This document shows positions 1-8,236 of a DNA stretch of 64,000 nt, in pieces. The position numbers and the translations under genes were made by a program. The DNA is from JAEZBP01 sp963832725 (GTDB lineage Bacteria; Myxococcota_A; Polyangia; Polyangiales; Sandaracinaceae): positions 372,001 through 436,000 of the forward strand of contig CAWHVG010000001.1 in NCBI GenBank assembly GCA_963832725.1. Direction: 5' to 3'. How positions within the stretch are numbered: the stretch's first letter is position 1; the number at the start of each line of letters is the position of its first letter. The notes beneath the pieces were generated by a model. That model worked only from the letters and a program-made list of their open reading frames with translations, ran no database searches and was not told the DNA's origin.

Positions 1-1506
1 CATCCGATCGCCTGGGATCCGTCCACGCGGGTGGAGGTCTACGCGCTGGCGGCGCTGCTCTCGCTCTGGGCGTTGGGCCGCTCGAGCGCGGACGAGTCGC
101 GTGTGTGGCCGGTCGGTCTCGCGTTGGGGTTGGCCGCCAGCACCAACGCCGTCATCGCCGCCGCCCACGGGCTGGCGGTTCTGCCTCGTACGGCGACGCG
201 AGGCGCGCGCGCGCTCGGGCTCGGCATCGCGGCGGGCCTCGTCGGCCTCTTGCCCTACTCGCTGGTCTGGATCGTCGGCGCGGACCGGCACCGCTTCGTG
301 TGGGGCGGCCCCGACGACTCCGCCTCACTCGCTGCCTACTTTCGCGGCGCCGACTACGCGCGCAACGCGGGCATCGACGCCGCGGGCTTCGCCGACCACC
401 TCGCGCGCCTGGCGAGCTGGGGGCTCGGCGAGGCCAGCCTGCCCCTCGCCGTGGCCGGCCTCGCCGCGTTCGTGTGGCTCGCGCGCCCGCTTCGCGGGCT
501 GCGGTGGGCGCTACCGATCGCCGGCGCGCTCTCTGTCGCGTTCGTCGCCCGCAACGTCGTCTTCCACACCGACGTGCCCGACTACCGCGGCTACCTGATG
601 GCGCCCTGGCTGGCCTCGGCGTCCGGGCTCTCGGCGCTCGCGTCGGTCGTGGCCGCCCGCGGCGCGCGCTTCCGCGTCTATGGCGGCGCGCTGGCGCTGG
701 TCCCGGTGACGGCGTTGCTGATCGCGCCCACGCATTTGAGCGGACCGCGCGACACGCCCTCGCTGGCCCGCGCGATGATCGACGGAGCGTTCCGCGACGC
801 CCCGCCGAACGCGATCCTGCTCGCCGAGGCGGACCACTGGGTCGCGCCGCTCCTCTACGCCCAAGAAGTCGAAGGCGCGCGGCCGGATGTCGTGATCGTG
901 GCGCGCGGGCTGGCCTCGTCACGCTGGTATTGGGAGCACCTGGCGGCCCGCCATCCCGATCTGCGCCCCTTCGATCTGCGCGGGCCCGGTGGCCGGGACG
1001 GGCGCATCCGCCGCTTCGTCGACGCGCACCCCGAGCGCCCCCTCGTCGCCAGCCGCTGGGACCTGGCCGAGCGCGCCGGCCGCGCCCCTTGCGCCGTCTC
1101 GTTCCTCGTCCTCACCGGTGACGCCTGCGCGAGCGCCCCCGACCCGGGCGAGGCGACCGCGGCGCTCGATGCCGTCCGGCCGGCGCGTGGCGAAGCCCTC
1201 GAGGTGGCGGGCGCGGTCGGCCTCGCGCGGGGCGAGGCGCTCTTCCGGCTCGGACGCGGCGCCGCCTACGAAGCGCTCCTCGCCGGCGTCGAGGCCGCCC
1301 TCCCCTCTTCGCTCCCGCACCCGACCCTTCCCGAGCGTATCCCCCCGCTGCGCGGCGCCGTGCCGAGCTGGTCCCGTCCGGCAGCGCTGCACGACGTCGC
1401 GCGCAACGTCGCGCTGGCGGCGCGGGTTCTCGACGCCGCCGGCGCGCCCGCACCCGCGCAGGCCGTGGCGGAGATGGCGGCCCGGATGGGCCTACCGGCG
1501 CACTGA
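1..1506 (+). CDS. DUF2723 (TMEM260-like) membrane protein, 5'-truncated
   Basis: The reading frame is open from base 1 and continues upstream of the window, so only the C-terminal part is present. The stretch TRVEVYALAALL near the start and, later, AILLAEADHWVAPLLYAQEV followed by RPDVVIVARGLAS and WYWEHL match the pattern of the DUF2723/TMEM260 family, multi-pass membrane proteins related to protein O-mannosyltransferases. Several hydrophobic segments lie in the first 240 residues, followed by a soluble tail of about 250 residues. Family members in other organisms are thought to glycosylate extracytoplasmic proteins; that activity is inferred here, not visible. The GTG at base 31 is internal to the frame and is not a true start. 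A short GC-rich hairpin lies just after the stop. Confidence 0.8.
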   Translation, partial: HPIAWDPSTRVEVYALAALLSLWALGRSSADESRVWPVGLALGLAASTNAVIAAAHGLAVLPRTATRGARALGLGIAAGLVGLLPYSLVWIVGADRHRFVWGGPDDSASLAAYFRGADYARNAGIDAAGFADHLARLASWGLGEASLPLAVAGLAAFVWLARPLRGLRWALPIAGALSVAFVARNVVFHTDVPDYRGYLMAPWLASASGLSALASVVAARGARFRVYGGALALVPVTALLIAPTHLSGPRDTPSLARAMIDGAFRDAPPNAILLAEADHWVAPLLYAQEVEGARPDVVIVARGLASSRWYWEHLAARHPDLRPFDLRGPGGRDGRIRRFVDAHPERPLVASRWDLAERAGRAPCAVSFLVLTGDACASAPDPGEATAALDAVRPARGEALEVAGAVGLARGEALFRLGRGAAYEALLAGVEAALPSSLPHPTLPERIPPLRGAVPSWSRPAALHDVARNVALAARVLDAAGAPAPAQAVAEMAARMGLPAH

Positions 1507-1508
1507 AG

Positions 1509-1525
1509 CTCCCCCGCTCGGGGAG
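1509..1525 (+). terminator. Weak hairpin after the DUF2723 gene
   Basis: CTCCCC and GGGGAG form a 6 bp stem around a 5-base loop a few bases after the stop codon. There is no clear T-run, so termination is only suggested by position. Confidence 0.3.
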
Positions 1526-2024
1526 ACGGACCGGACGTCGAAGCCGACCTCCTGGGGGTGCGATGCCGCCGACCGTCGCCTACCGTGCGCGAGAGCAGTG
1601 GGTTGCATCTCGGATGACCATGGACGACGAGAAAGCGATCATCGGCATTGATCGTCTCCGCAGTGAGCTCTCGCGCGACTGACCTGACGTCACCGGCGAA
1701 GGACGCGTGGACTCGCAGCGCGCGACGAGGCGCGTCGCCGGCCATCTCCGGTCCATTGTAGCGGCGCGCCTTTCCACCGATTTGCATTCGATACGACGCG
1801 AGCGCGGGCGCCATCCGTCAAATCTTCCCGCGGGACCGCGACCGGCAGAACCTCTACTTCGACCAGGTCCGACACACCCACGACGCCCACGCCGCCTCGG
1901 ACGGACAAGACGGACAGGGCGGCACGGGCGACGCAGGCGGCTCCTGAGCCGCAAAACGCGTCTTCGTGGCTTCCGCAAAGGGCTCGGCGCTCGTCGAGAC
2001 CGTGATCGCGCAATCGACGCACCT

Positions 2025-2081
2025 CTTCGCGGATTCCAAGGCCCTGTCCGTCGATCGAACGCACCCTTGGAATCCGCGAAG
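2025..2081. repeat. Perfect 16 bp inverted repeat, 25-base loop
   Basis: The 16 bases at 2025-2040 (CTTCGCGGATTCCAAG) are exactly reverse-complementary to 2066-2081. The surrounding bases also carry the direct repeat GACCGTGATCG at 1999-2009 and 2080-2091. The structure could be a strong RNA hairpin, a protein-binding palindrome or the remnant of a small mobile element. Confidence 0.7.
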
Positions 2082-2221
2082 ACCGTGATCGAACGCCCGA
2101 AGACACGTTCTGCGGAACGCGAGAGGGTGTCACGGCAGCCCGACGCGGTGTCGGAGAGCGCGACGGCCTCGAAGACCTGACGAAGACGAGTTTTGCGCTG
2201 TATTTCCGCCCCGAGGGAGAG

Positions 2222-2244
2222 CCGAGGAGCGAGGTTCTTCGACG
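2222..2244. repeat. 23 bp dispersed repeat, copy 1
   Basis: The 23 bases here (core GAGCGAGGTTCTTCGACG) are identical to those at 63451-63473, about 61 kb away. This copy lies just 5' of the DUF2254 gene. Confidence 0.65.
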
Positions 2245-2288
2245 CAGCTGCTGGGCCGGGACCGGCGGGCGCTTATGGACACGCGCGA

Positions 2289-3671
2289 GTGGCAGCCCGC
2301 GCCCGCACCACGAACCGCGCCCGATGGATCCCGCGCCTGCGCGCCATCGGATCGAGCTACTGGTTCGTCCCCAGCGTGATGGCGGCCGCCGCGATGGGCC
2401 TCGCCTACCTCACGCTCTGGCTCGATCACCGGCTCGGACGGGGGGCGCTCCCGTGGACCTACGGCGGCGACGCGGCCGGCGCGCGCGCCGTCCTGAGCAC
2501 CATCGGCAGCTCCATGATCACGGTCGCCGGCGTGGTGTTCTCGATCACCATCGTGGCCCTCTCGCTGGCGTCGCAGCAGTTCGGGCCGATGCTGCTCCGC
2601 AACTTCATGAAGGACCGGCCCAACCAGCTCGTGCTGGGCACCTTCGTGGCCACCTACCTCTTCTGCTTGATGGTGATGCGGGAGGCCGTCGAGCGGGACC
2701 CGGTCGGCTTCGTGCCTCACCTCTCGGTGACCGTCGCCATCGGGTTGGCCGTGCTCAGCCTCGGCGTGCTGATCTTCTTCATCCACCACATCGCGCAGTC
2801 CATCCGCGTCGAGACGTTGCTCGTCCGGGTGGGGAGGCAGCTCGAGCGCGCGGTAGGCCGGATGTACCCGTCGGCGATCGGCCACGACGGAGACGACGAC
2901 GAGCCGCTCGACGCCGAGGCCGCGTGCCGGACCATCGCGGCACCGGCCGACGGCTACCTCGACGAGATCGGCCACCACGAGCTGATGCGCGCGGCCTCCG
3001 AGCACGATCTGGTCGTCGAGGTGCTCGCGCGCCCACACGACTTCGTCGTCCGCGGCACCCCAGTCCTGCGGGTTCGACCCACGGAGGGCTGCTCGGACGA
3101 GACCGCCGCCTCGCTCGCCGACACGCTCATCGTCGGCGCCGGCCGCGCCCCACGCGACGACCTGCGCCACGGGATCGATCAGCTCGTGCAGCTCTGCCTA
3201 CGCGCGCTGAGCCCGAGCTTGAACGATCCGGTCACGGCCAAGGCCACCATGGACCGCATGTTCGCGTTCCTGGCGGGCGTGGCGCGCCGCGGGGTGCCCG
3301 CGGCCCATCGTCACGACGACGACGGTCGGTTACGGATCGTCGTCACGCGTCCTTCCTTCGACGAGCTGCTGGGCGCGTGCCTCGACCCGGTCCGCCGCAA
3401 CGCGGGGCGCCAAGCGGACGTCTTCGAGCATCTGATCGCGGGTTGCGCGCGGCTCGCCGAGAGCACCGACGGCCTCGCGTGCCGTCGTGCGCTGCGCGCG
3501 CTCGCGACCCGGATCGAGCACAGCGCGCGCTCCGACCTCGCGCCCACCGACCACCCGGCGGTGGAGGCGGGCCTGCGGCGCCTCGAGCGGATCCTGGAGC
3601 GCGGACCAGAACCCGAACCGAGCGCGTCGGAGCGCCGCGGGTCGGGTGTTCGACGCGGTGAGCGGGTGTGA
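2289..3671 (+). CDS. DUF2254 family predicted membrane protein
   Basis: The protein begins with a basic stretch and then GSSYWFVPSVMAAAAMG, a typical DUF2254 opening, followed by further hydrophobic segments (STIGSSMITVAGVVFSITIV; LVLGTFVATYLFCLMV; LAVLSLGVLIFFIHHIAQS) and a cytoplasmic domain containing PSLNDPVTAKATMDRM, a conserved family block. About 460 residues is the usual length. The GTG at 2289 is preferred because the longer frame from TTG 2193 would translate the dispersed repeat and adds about 32 residues not seen in the family; no strong ribosome site marks either start. Function is unknown; the family is an inner-membrane protein group. The stop codon is the end of the first unit of a 13 bp tandem repeat. 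Confidence 0.85.
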   Translation: MAARARTTNRARWIPRLRAIGSSYWFVPSVMAAAAMGLAYLTLWLDHRLGRGALPWTYGGDAAGARAVLSTIGSSMITVAGVVFSITIVALSLASQQFGPMLLRNFMKDRPNQLVLGTFVATYLFCLMVMREAVERDPVGFVPHLSVTVAIGLAVLSLGVLIFFIHHIAQSIRVETLLVRVGRQLERAVGRMYPSAIGHDGDDDEPLDAEAACRTIAAPADGYLDEIGHHELMRAASEHDLVVEVLARPHDFVVRGTPVLRVRPTEGCSDETAASLADTLIVGAGRAPRDDLRHGIDQLVQLCLRALSPSLNDPVTAKATMDRMFAFLAGVARRGVPAAHRHDDDGRLRIVVTRPSFDELLGACLDPVRRNAGRQADVFEHLIAGCARLAESTDGLACRRALRALATRIEHSARSDLAPTDHPAVEAGLRRLERILERGPEPEPSASERRGSGVRRGERV

Positions 3672-3730
3672 GCAGCGAATGTGAGGAGCGAATGTGAGCA
3701 GCGGATGTGAGCAGCGGATGTGAGGAGCGG
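3659..3730. repeat. 13 bp tandem repeat over the DUF2254 stop codon
   Basis: Five 13 bp units of the form GCAGCGAATGTGA, with small changes, run head to tail from 3659 to 3723, followed by a 7-base partial unit. Unit 1 contains the last codons and the TGA stop of the DUF2254 gene, so every unit carries a TGA. Confidence 0.85.
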
Positions 3731-3833
3731 CGGGCCCACGCCGCCCGATAGGCGACGGGAGGGTTCCTGGTCAGCGCCTGGCGCGCCCCGACGGGCGTTG
3801 ACCGCGCCCCCGCTTCGCGCTTCCCTTGCCGCG

Positions 3834-4352
3834 ATGCAGCGCCGAACCCACGGGACCGGGCACTTCCTCGCGGCCGACCTGGCCGCGTGCGGCGAGGGCT
3901 GCGTGTTCGAAGAGGGGGTTCGCGTCTTCCACCCGGACCGCGTGTGGATCGGCGCCGGCATCTACGTCGGTCACGACACCATCCTCAAGGGCTACCACGC
4001 GGGCGAGATGGTCATCGGCGACGGCACCTGGATCGGCCAGCAGTGCTTCTTCCACGCCGCGGGCGACCTGCGCGTGGGCGCGAACGTCGGCATCGGCCCC
4101 GGCGTCAAAGTCATCACCTCGGCCCACACCGAGGCGGGCCGCGACCGACCAATCCTCCATTCGCCGCTCACCTTCGCCCCGGTCACAATCGAAGACGACG
4201 CGGACGTCGGCGTCGGGGCCATCGTCCTGCCCGGCGTCACCATCGGTCGCGGCGCGCAGGTCGGCGCCGGCGCCGTGGTCACGCACGACGTCCCGCCCTA
4301 CGCCGTCGTCGCCGGCAATCCGGCCCGCATCCTGAGAACGCGCCCCGAATGA
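3834..4352 (+). CDS. Hexapeptide-repeat (LbH) acyltransferase
   Basis: The roughly 172-residue protein is built of left-handed beta-helix hexapeptide turns such as VWIGAGIYVG, MVIGDGTWIG, LRVGANVGIG and VTIGRGAQVGAG, and ends with DVPPYAVVAGNPARIL, the standard ending of WcaF/maltose-acetyltransferase-like O-acetyltransferases. HTEAGRDRPILHS corresponds to the active-site loop with its His. It would transfer an acetyl or similar acyl group from CoA to a sugar. ATG 3834 is chosen because the frame upstream (from 3720) runs into the tandem repeat. It ends 7 bases before a glycosyltransferase gene, so the two are probably co-transcribed and act on the same glycan. Confidence 0.85.
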   Translation: MQRRTHGTGHFLAADLAACGEGCVFEEGVRVFHPDRVWIGAGIYVGHDTILKGYHAGEMVIGDGTWIGQQCFFHAAGDLRVGANVGIGPGVKVITSAHTEAGRDRPILHSPLTFAPVTIEDDADVGVGAIVLPGVTIGRGAQVGAGAVVTHDVPPYAVVAGNPARILRTRPE

Positions 4353-4359
4353 GACCTCG

Positions 4360-5085
4360 ATGAGCCTTCGCCCGTCCCTATCCGTCATCGTCTTCGCCTT
4401 CGACGAGGAAGAGAACGTCCCGGCCGTCCTAGGCGAGCTGGCCCGTTGGCTGCGCGAGCACGAGCCCGAGAGCGAGATCGTCTTCGTGGACGACGGCTCC
4501 CGCGACCGCACGCTCGAAGCGGCGGAGCGCGCGCTGTCCGGATTTCCGCACACCTGTGTCCGGCACACCGACAACCGTGGCATCGGCGCGGCGCTCAAGA
4601 CCGGCGTGCGGGCCGCTCGCGGTGAGTGGGCGACCTTCATGCCCGCCGACGGTCAGATCGAGCCGGCGGCGATCGGCACCCTGCGCGGCGCGGTCGACGA
4701 CGACACGGTCGATCTCGTGCTGAGCGTCTACGACCACCGCGACGACGGGCTCGACCGGACCCTCCTCTCGGCCGGCGTGCGCACGCTGATCGGGCTCGTC
4801 CACGGCGTGCGCTTGCGGAGCGACGGGCCCTACCTCTTCCGGCGGCGCCTCTTCCTGCCCGAGCAGCTCCCGCCGGACAGCTTCTTCCTGAATTTCGAGC
4901 TGCCGATCCGCGCGCTGGCGGCGGGGGTCGGGGTGCGCACGGTGACCATCGCCTGCCGCCCTCGCCGAGCCGGCGTCTCCAAGTCGACGGGGCTTCGCCG
5001 CGTGGCCGGCGTCGCGCGCGACCTCCTCGATCTCCGGCGGCGGCGCGCCGCCCACACCTTGCGCGTATGGCGGGGCCGCGGCTGA
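4360..5085 (+). CDS. Family 2 glycosyltransferase (DPM/polyprenyl-phosphate type)
   Basis: A GT-A glycosyltransferase of 241 residues. The N-terminal SVIVFAFDEEENV, the EIVFVDDGSRDRT nucleotide-binding block, NRGIGAALKTGVRAARGEW and the metal-binding PADGQIEP are those of dolichol-/undecaprenyl-phosphate sugar transferases. No C-terminal membrane domain follows; a very basic tail (DLLDLRRRRAAH) may touch the membrane. It would move a sugar from a nucleotide donor to a lipid or nascent glycan. The close upstream acyltransferase suggests a two-gene unit for surface glycan modification. A second, different family 2 enzyme lies at 53489. The 3' end is followed by a two-unit tandem repeat. Confidence 0.85.
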   Translation: MSLRPSLSVIVFAFDEEENVPAVLGELARWLREHEPESEIVFVDDGSRDRTLEAAERALSGFPHTCVRHTDNRGIGAALKTGVRAARGEWATFMPADGQIEPAAIGTLRGAVDDDTVDLVLSVYDHRDDGLDRTLLSAGVRTLIGLVHGVRLRSDGPYLFRRRLFLPEQLPPDSFFLNFELPIRALAAGVGVRTVTIACRPRRAGVSKSTGLRRVAGVARDLLDLRRRRAAHTLRVWRGRG

Positions 5086-5096
5086 CCCAGCGTCGT

Positions 5097-5169
5097 CGAG
5101 CCGCTGGAGTCAGGACCTTCGACCAATCGGACCGAGCCGCTGGAGTCGAGGGCCCCCGACCGACCGGAC
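5097..5169. repeat. Two-unit 36 bp tandem repeat after glycosyltransferase
   Basis: CGAGCCGCTGGAGTC begins at 5097 and again at 5133, and the following bases (ending ...CGGAC) are also similar. The units lie a few bases after the glycosyltransferase stop codon. Confidence 0.6.
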
Positions 5170-5223
5170 GGAGCCCGCACGCGAGACCGGCGCCGTGAAG
5201 AGTCCGACGGAGGCGTTCGACCT

Positions 5224-6777
5224 TCAGTCGTCCCGATTCTTCGTCCCGCGGTCCCGCGCGAGCTTGAGGCGGTCTCGGAACGTGCTCCGGGCCAGGCCCA
5301 AGCTGCGCGCCGCCGCGGTGAGGTTGCCCTTGTGGAGCTCGAGGACCCGCTCGAGCTGCACCTCCGTCGGCTCCACCTCGGGCAGCTCGCAACCGCCCTG
5401 GCGGAACGCGCGCTCGACGTCCTCGGCCGAGATCCACGCGCCAGCGCAGTCGGCAGCCGCGCGCACGAGCACGTTGCGGAGCTCCCGCACGTTGCCGGGC
5501 CACTCGTAGGCCAAGAGGCGCGCGATGGCGGGCTTGGAGATCCGGCGCGGCCCGAACTCCTCGGCGAGCTGGGCCAGGAAGTGCTCGATGAGCGGCTCGA
5601 TATCCGTCGGTCGCTCGCGCAGCGGCGGCACCTCGACGATGAGCTGGGCGAGCCGGTAGTAGAGGTCCCTCCGGAACGTACCGTCCGCGACCATCTTCCG
5701 GAGGTCCCGGTGCGTCGCGAGCACGACTCGTGCGTTGACCGAGAGCGTGCGCTCGCCACCGACGCGCCGCAGCTCACGGCGCTCCAGCACCCGCAAGAGG
5801 CGCGCCTGCAGCTCGAGCGGCAGCTCACCGATCTCGTCGAGGAAGAGCGTCCCGCCTTCCGCTTGCTCGAACACCCCCTTGTGCTGCACCTGCGCGCCCG
5901 TGAACGCGCCCTTCTCGTGCCCGAAGAGCTCGCTCTCGACCAGCGAGCTCGGCATCCCGCCCGCGTTCACGGCGACGAAAGGCCCGCTCGCGCGCGGCCC
6001 CCGCTCGTGAATGGCCCGGGCGATCCCTTCCTTGCCGCTCCCGCTCTCCCCCACGACGAGGACCGGCCGCGCCAGCTTGGCGAAGCGCTCGGCCCTCGAC
6101 ATCACCTCCCGCATCGACGTCGAGGCGATGACCAACCCTTGCGAGCTGCGGCTCGGCTCGTGCGTGACGAGCCGCAAATCCGTGCGCCCCACCCGGATCT
6201 TCGAGCCGGCGACCACCTTGGCGAGGCCGACCGGCACCCCGTCCACGTAGGTGCCGTTGCGGCTGGCCAAATCCCGCACGCGCCAGCCGTCCTTTCCCGG
6301 CTCGAGTCGGCAGTGGCGCCCGCTGACGGCGCGGTCGTGCAGAGGCACGTCGGAGCCGGGGGCCGAGCCGATGAGGACGGGCTGCCCCTCGAGCACGACG
6401 CGGCGGGCTTCGCTCCCCCGACCCACAATCAGCGTGAGCCGCGGGCTCCGATGCTCGTCGGGCAGCGGCTCGGTTCGGCCGGTGCTCGGCCGCGGCCGGG
6501 TCGGCGCGTCCGGGATCCGGACCAGCGTGTGCCAACGTCCGAGCGGCAGCGCGGCGTTCGACGCCAACGGTCGCCAGCCGGCGGCCCCCTCCGCGAGATC
6601 GTAGAAGGCGACCCCACCCGAGCGTGCCGTCACCAGGAGCTCGCGTTCCCGCAGCCCGGGGTCGTGCACGACGATGTCGCACCCTACGCCGCGACCCACC
6701 TCGAGCGGACCGCTGTCGAGCGCGAACTCGCGCAGCGGCTCGTCGCGATAGCACAGCATCAACACGTCCATCTCCAC
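5224..6777 (-). CDS. FHA-domain sigma-54-dependent transcription activator
   Basis: The 517-residue protein has an N-terminal forkhead-associated region (weak first copy at residues 1-90, clear FHA at about 110-210 with LIGSAPGSDV, RAVSGRHCRL and ASRNGTYVDGVPV), then a full AAA+ sigma-54 interaction domain: Walker A GESGSGKE near residue 243, ELFGHEKGAFTGA with the intact sigma-54 loop GAFTGA near 289, Walker B GGTLFLDEIGELP, and EWPGNVREL. The C-terminus (GNLTAAARSLGLARSTFRDR) is a Fis-type helix-turn-helix. FHA domains bind phosphothreonine, so this activator probably takes its signal from a Ser/Thr kinase, as is common in myxobacteria. Its targets are not evident; its immediate upstream neighbour on the same strand is a small membrane protein. 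Confidence 0.93.
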   Translation of the reverse strand: MEMDVLMLCYRDEPLREFALDSGPLEVGRGVGCDIVVHDPGLRERELLVTARSGGVAFYDLAEGAAGWRPLASNAALPLGRWHTLVRIPDAPTRPRPSTGRTEPLPDEHRSPRLTLIVGRGSEARRVVLEGQPVLIGSAPGSDVPLHDRAVSGRHCRLEPGKDGWRVRDLASRNGTYVDGVPVGLAKVVAGSKIRVGRTDLRLVTHEPSRSSQGLVIASTSMREVMSRAERFAKLARPVLVVGESGSGKEGIARAIHERGPRASGPFVAVNAGGMPSSLVESELFGHEKGAFTGAQVQHKGVFEQAEGGTLFLDEIGELPLELQARLLRVLERRELRRVGGERTLSVNARVVLATHRDLRKMVADGTFRRDLYYRLAQLIVEVPPLRERPTDIEPLIEHFLAQLAEEFGPRRISKPAIARLLAYEWPGNVRELRNVLVRAAADCAGAWISAEDVERAFRQGGCELPEVEPTEVQLERVLELHKGNLTAAARSLGLARSTFRDRLKLARDRGTKNRDD

Positions 6778-6826
6778 CTCCGGCCGCCTTATCGGAGGTG
6801 ATCCGCATCCGTTGCGGACGAATGGA

Positions 6827-6973
6827 TCAAACGTGCTGTTTCAGTTTCTCGGACGGGAGCGCGCGCTGACGCCGCTCTCGCTCCGAGAACGCGAGCGCGA
6901 CCGGCAAGAGCAAGAGCCCGCCGGGGAGAAACACAATCGCCAGCCAGAGCAGCATCCTGAGGCCGAAGGCCAT
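6827..6973 (-). CDS. Small single-pass membrane protein, 48 residues
   Basis: A short frame reads MAFGLRMLLWLAIVFLPGG and continues with LLLLPVALAF before a charged tail (SERERRQRALPSEK). This is one or two membrane segments with a basic cytoplasmic tail. A strong ribosome binding site (GAGGGAGC directly before ATG) supports translation. It lies just upstream of the FHA/sigma-54 activator gene on the same strand, so they may share a transcript. No family was recognised and no function is proposed. Confidence 0.6.
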   Translation of the reverse strand: MAFGLRMLLWLAIVFLPGGLLLLPVALAFSERERRQRALPSEKLKQHV

Positions 6974-7134
6974 GCTCCCTCACGCATGCACGCCACATGC
7001 CCGCGTCGTGACAGCCTTTCGCGACCCCAGCGGGCCTCGCGGTCGGACAACCGTGTCAGCCTCCGTGTCCGCTGCGACACGCACGGTCTCGCAACGCTTG
7101 AACGACCGGGGTGCCACGGTTATCGTCCGCGCCC

Positions 7135-8232
7135 GTGACCGCCCCCCTCAAGCGCACTCCGCTCCACGAAGAGCACCGCGCCCTCGGCGCTCGGCTCGTC
7201 CCCTTCGCCGGCTACGAGATGCCGGTCCAGTACGAGGGGCTCGTCAAGGAGCACCACGCCGTGCGCGAGCGGGCCGGGCTCTTCGACGTGTCGCACATGG
7301 GGGAGCTGCGCCTCCGCGGCCCCGAGGCCCTCGCCGTCGCCACCTCCCTGGTCAGCAACGCGGTGCAGAAGCTGGCGGTCGGGCGGGCCAAGTACACGGT
7401 CGCCGTGAACGCCGGGGGGACCATCCTCGACGACCTGATCGTCTATCGGACCGGCGAAGAAGAGGTGCTGATCGTCTGCAACGCGTCCAACCGGGACAAG
7501 ATCGCACCCCACGTCGCCAAGGCGGCGGAGGGCAAGTGCGACTTCGCGGACGAGTCGGAGGACACCGCGCTGATCGCCCTGCAGGGCCCGAAGGCGGTCG
7601 CCATCGCGAAGGACGCGGGCGCGCCCGAGGCGATGCTCTCGACGCGTCCGTTCTCACTGGCCGACGTGGAGCTCGGCGGTGTGAAGGCGCTCGCCGCGCG
7701 GACCGGCTACACGGGCGAGGACGGCTTCGAGCTCTTCTGCGCCAACGGCGACGCGCCGGCGCTGTGGCGGCACCTCATGAAAGCCGGCGAGCCGCTGGGG
7801 ATCGCCCCCGCCGGTCTCGGCGCGCGGGACACGCTCCGGCTCGAGGCGGCGCTCTCGCTCTACGGCAACGACATCGACGAGACGACCAACCCGTACGAGG
7901 CCGGCCTCGGCTGGGTCGTCAAGCTCGACCACGACTTCCTCGGGCGCGAAGCGCTCGAGCGCGTGAAGCAGGACGGCGTGACCCGCAAGCTCGTGGGCAT
8001 CGAGATGGTCGGCCGCGGCATCGCCCGCCACGGCTACCCCATCCTCGACGCGACGGGCGCGCGCGTCGGCGAGGTCACCAGCGGATCGCCCGGCCCCACC
8101 GTGGGCAAGAACATCGGCCTCGGCTACGTGCCGATCACCCTCGCGGAGCCGGGCACGAAGCTCGGCATCGAAATCCGCGGCAAGGTCATCGACGCGATCG
8201 TGGTCAAGACCCCCTTCTACAAGAGGCAGTGA
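7135..8232 (+). CDS. gcvT: Aminomethyltransferase, glycine cleavage T protein
   Basis: T protein of the glycine cleavage system: it takes the aminomethyl group from lipoylated H protein and passes the one-carbon unit to tetrahydrofolate, releasing ammonia. The start LKRTPLHEEHRALGARLVPF, AGYEMPVQY, LFDVSHMGEL, ARTGYTGEDGFELF and LGARDTLRLEAALSLYGND are the family blocks in order, and the length (365 residues) is normal. GTG 7135 is chosen over GTG 7111 because it gives the usual N-terminus. gcvH follows after 4 bases, so the genes form an operon. No glycine riboswitch was seen in the 160 bases upstream. Confidence 0.96.
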   Translation: MTAPLKRTPLHEEHRALGARLVPFAGYEMPVQYEGLVKEHHAVRERAGLFDVSHMGELRLRGPEALAVATSLVSNAVQKLAVGRAKYTVAVNAGGTILDDLIVYRTGEEEVLIVCNASNRDKIAPHVAKAAEGKCDFADESEDTALIALQGPKAVAIAKDAGAPEAMLSTRPFSLADVELGGVKALAARTGYTGEDGFELFCANGDAPALWRHLMKAGEPLGIAPAGLGARDTLRLEAALSLYGNDIDETTNPYEAGLGWVVKLDHDFLGREALERVKQDGVTRKLVGIEMVGRGIARHGYPILDATGARVGEVTSGSPGPTVGKNIGLGYVPITLAEPGTKLGIEIRGKVIDAIVVKTPFYKRQ

Positions 8233-8236
8233 GCAA

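Larger units (their letters stand above)
1507..2288. other. Non-coding stretch with hairpin and dispersed repeat
   Basis: No reading frame here shows a recognisable protein. The stretch holds the weak hairpin after the upstream gene, a long perfect inverted repeat (2025-2081), and one copy of a 23 bp dispersed repeat (2222-2244) shared with 63451-63473. It probably also holds the promoter of the DUF2254 gene, but no convincing promoter elements could be picked out. Confidence 0.5.

Noticed and set aside
1707..2180. 157-codon plus-strand frame before the DUF2254 gene
   Set aside because: Arg-rich shadow without domain or ribosome site, containing the inverted repeat.
6974..7134. Glycine riboswitch upstream of gcvT
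   Set aside because: No conserved tandem glycine aptamer features could be recognised in this stretch.
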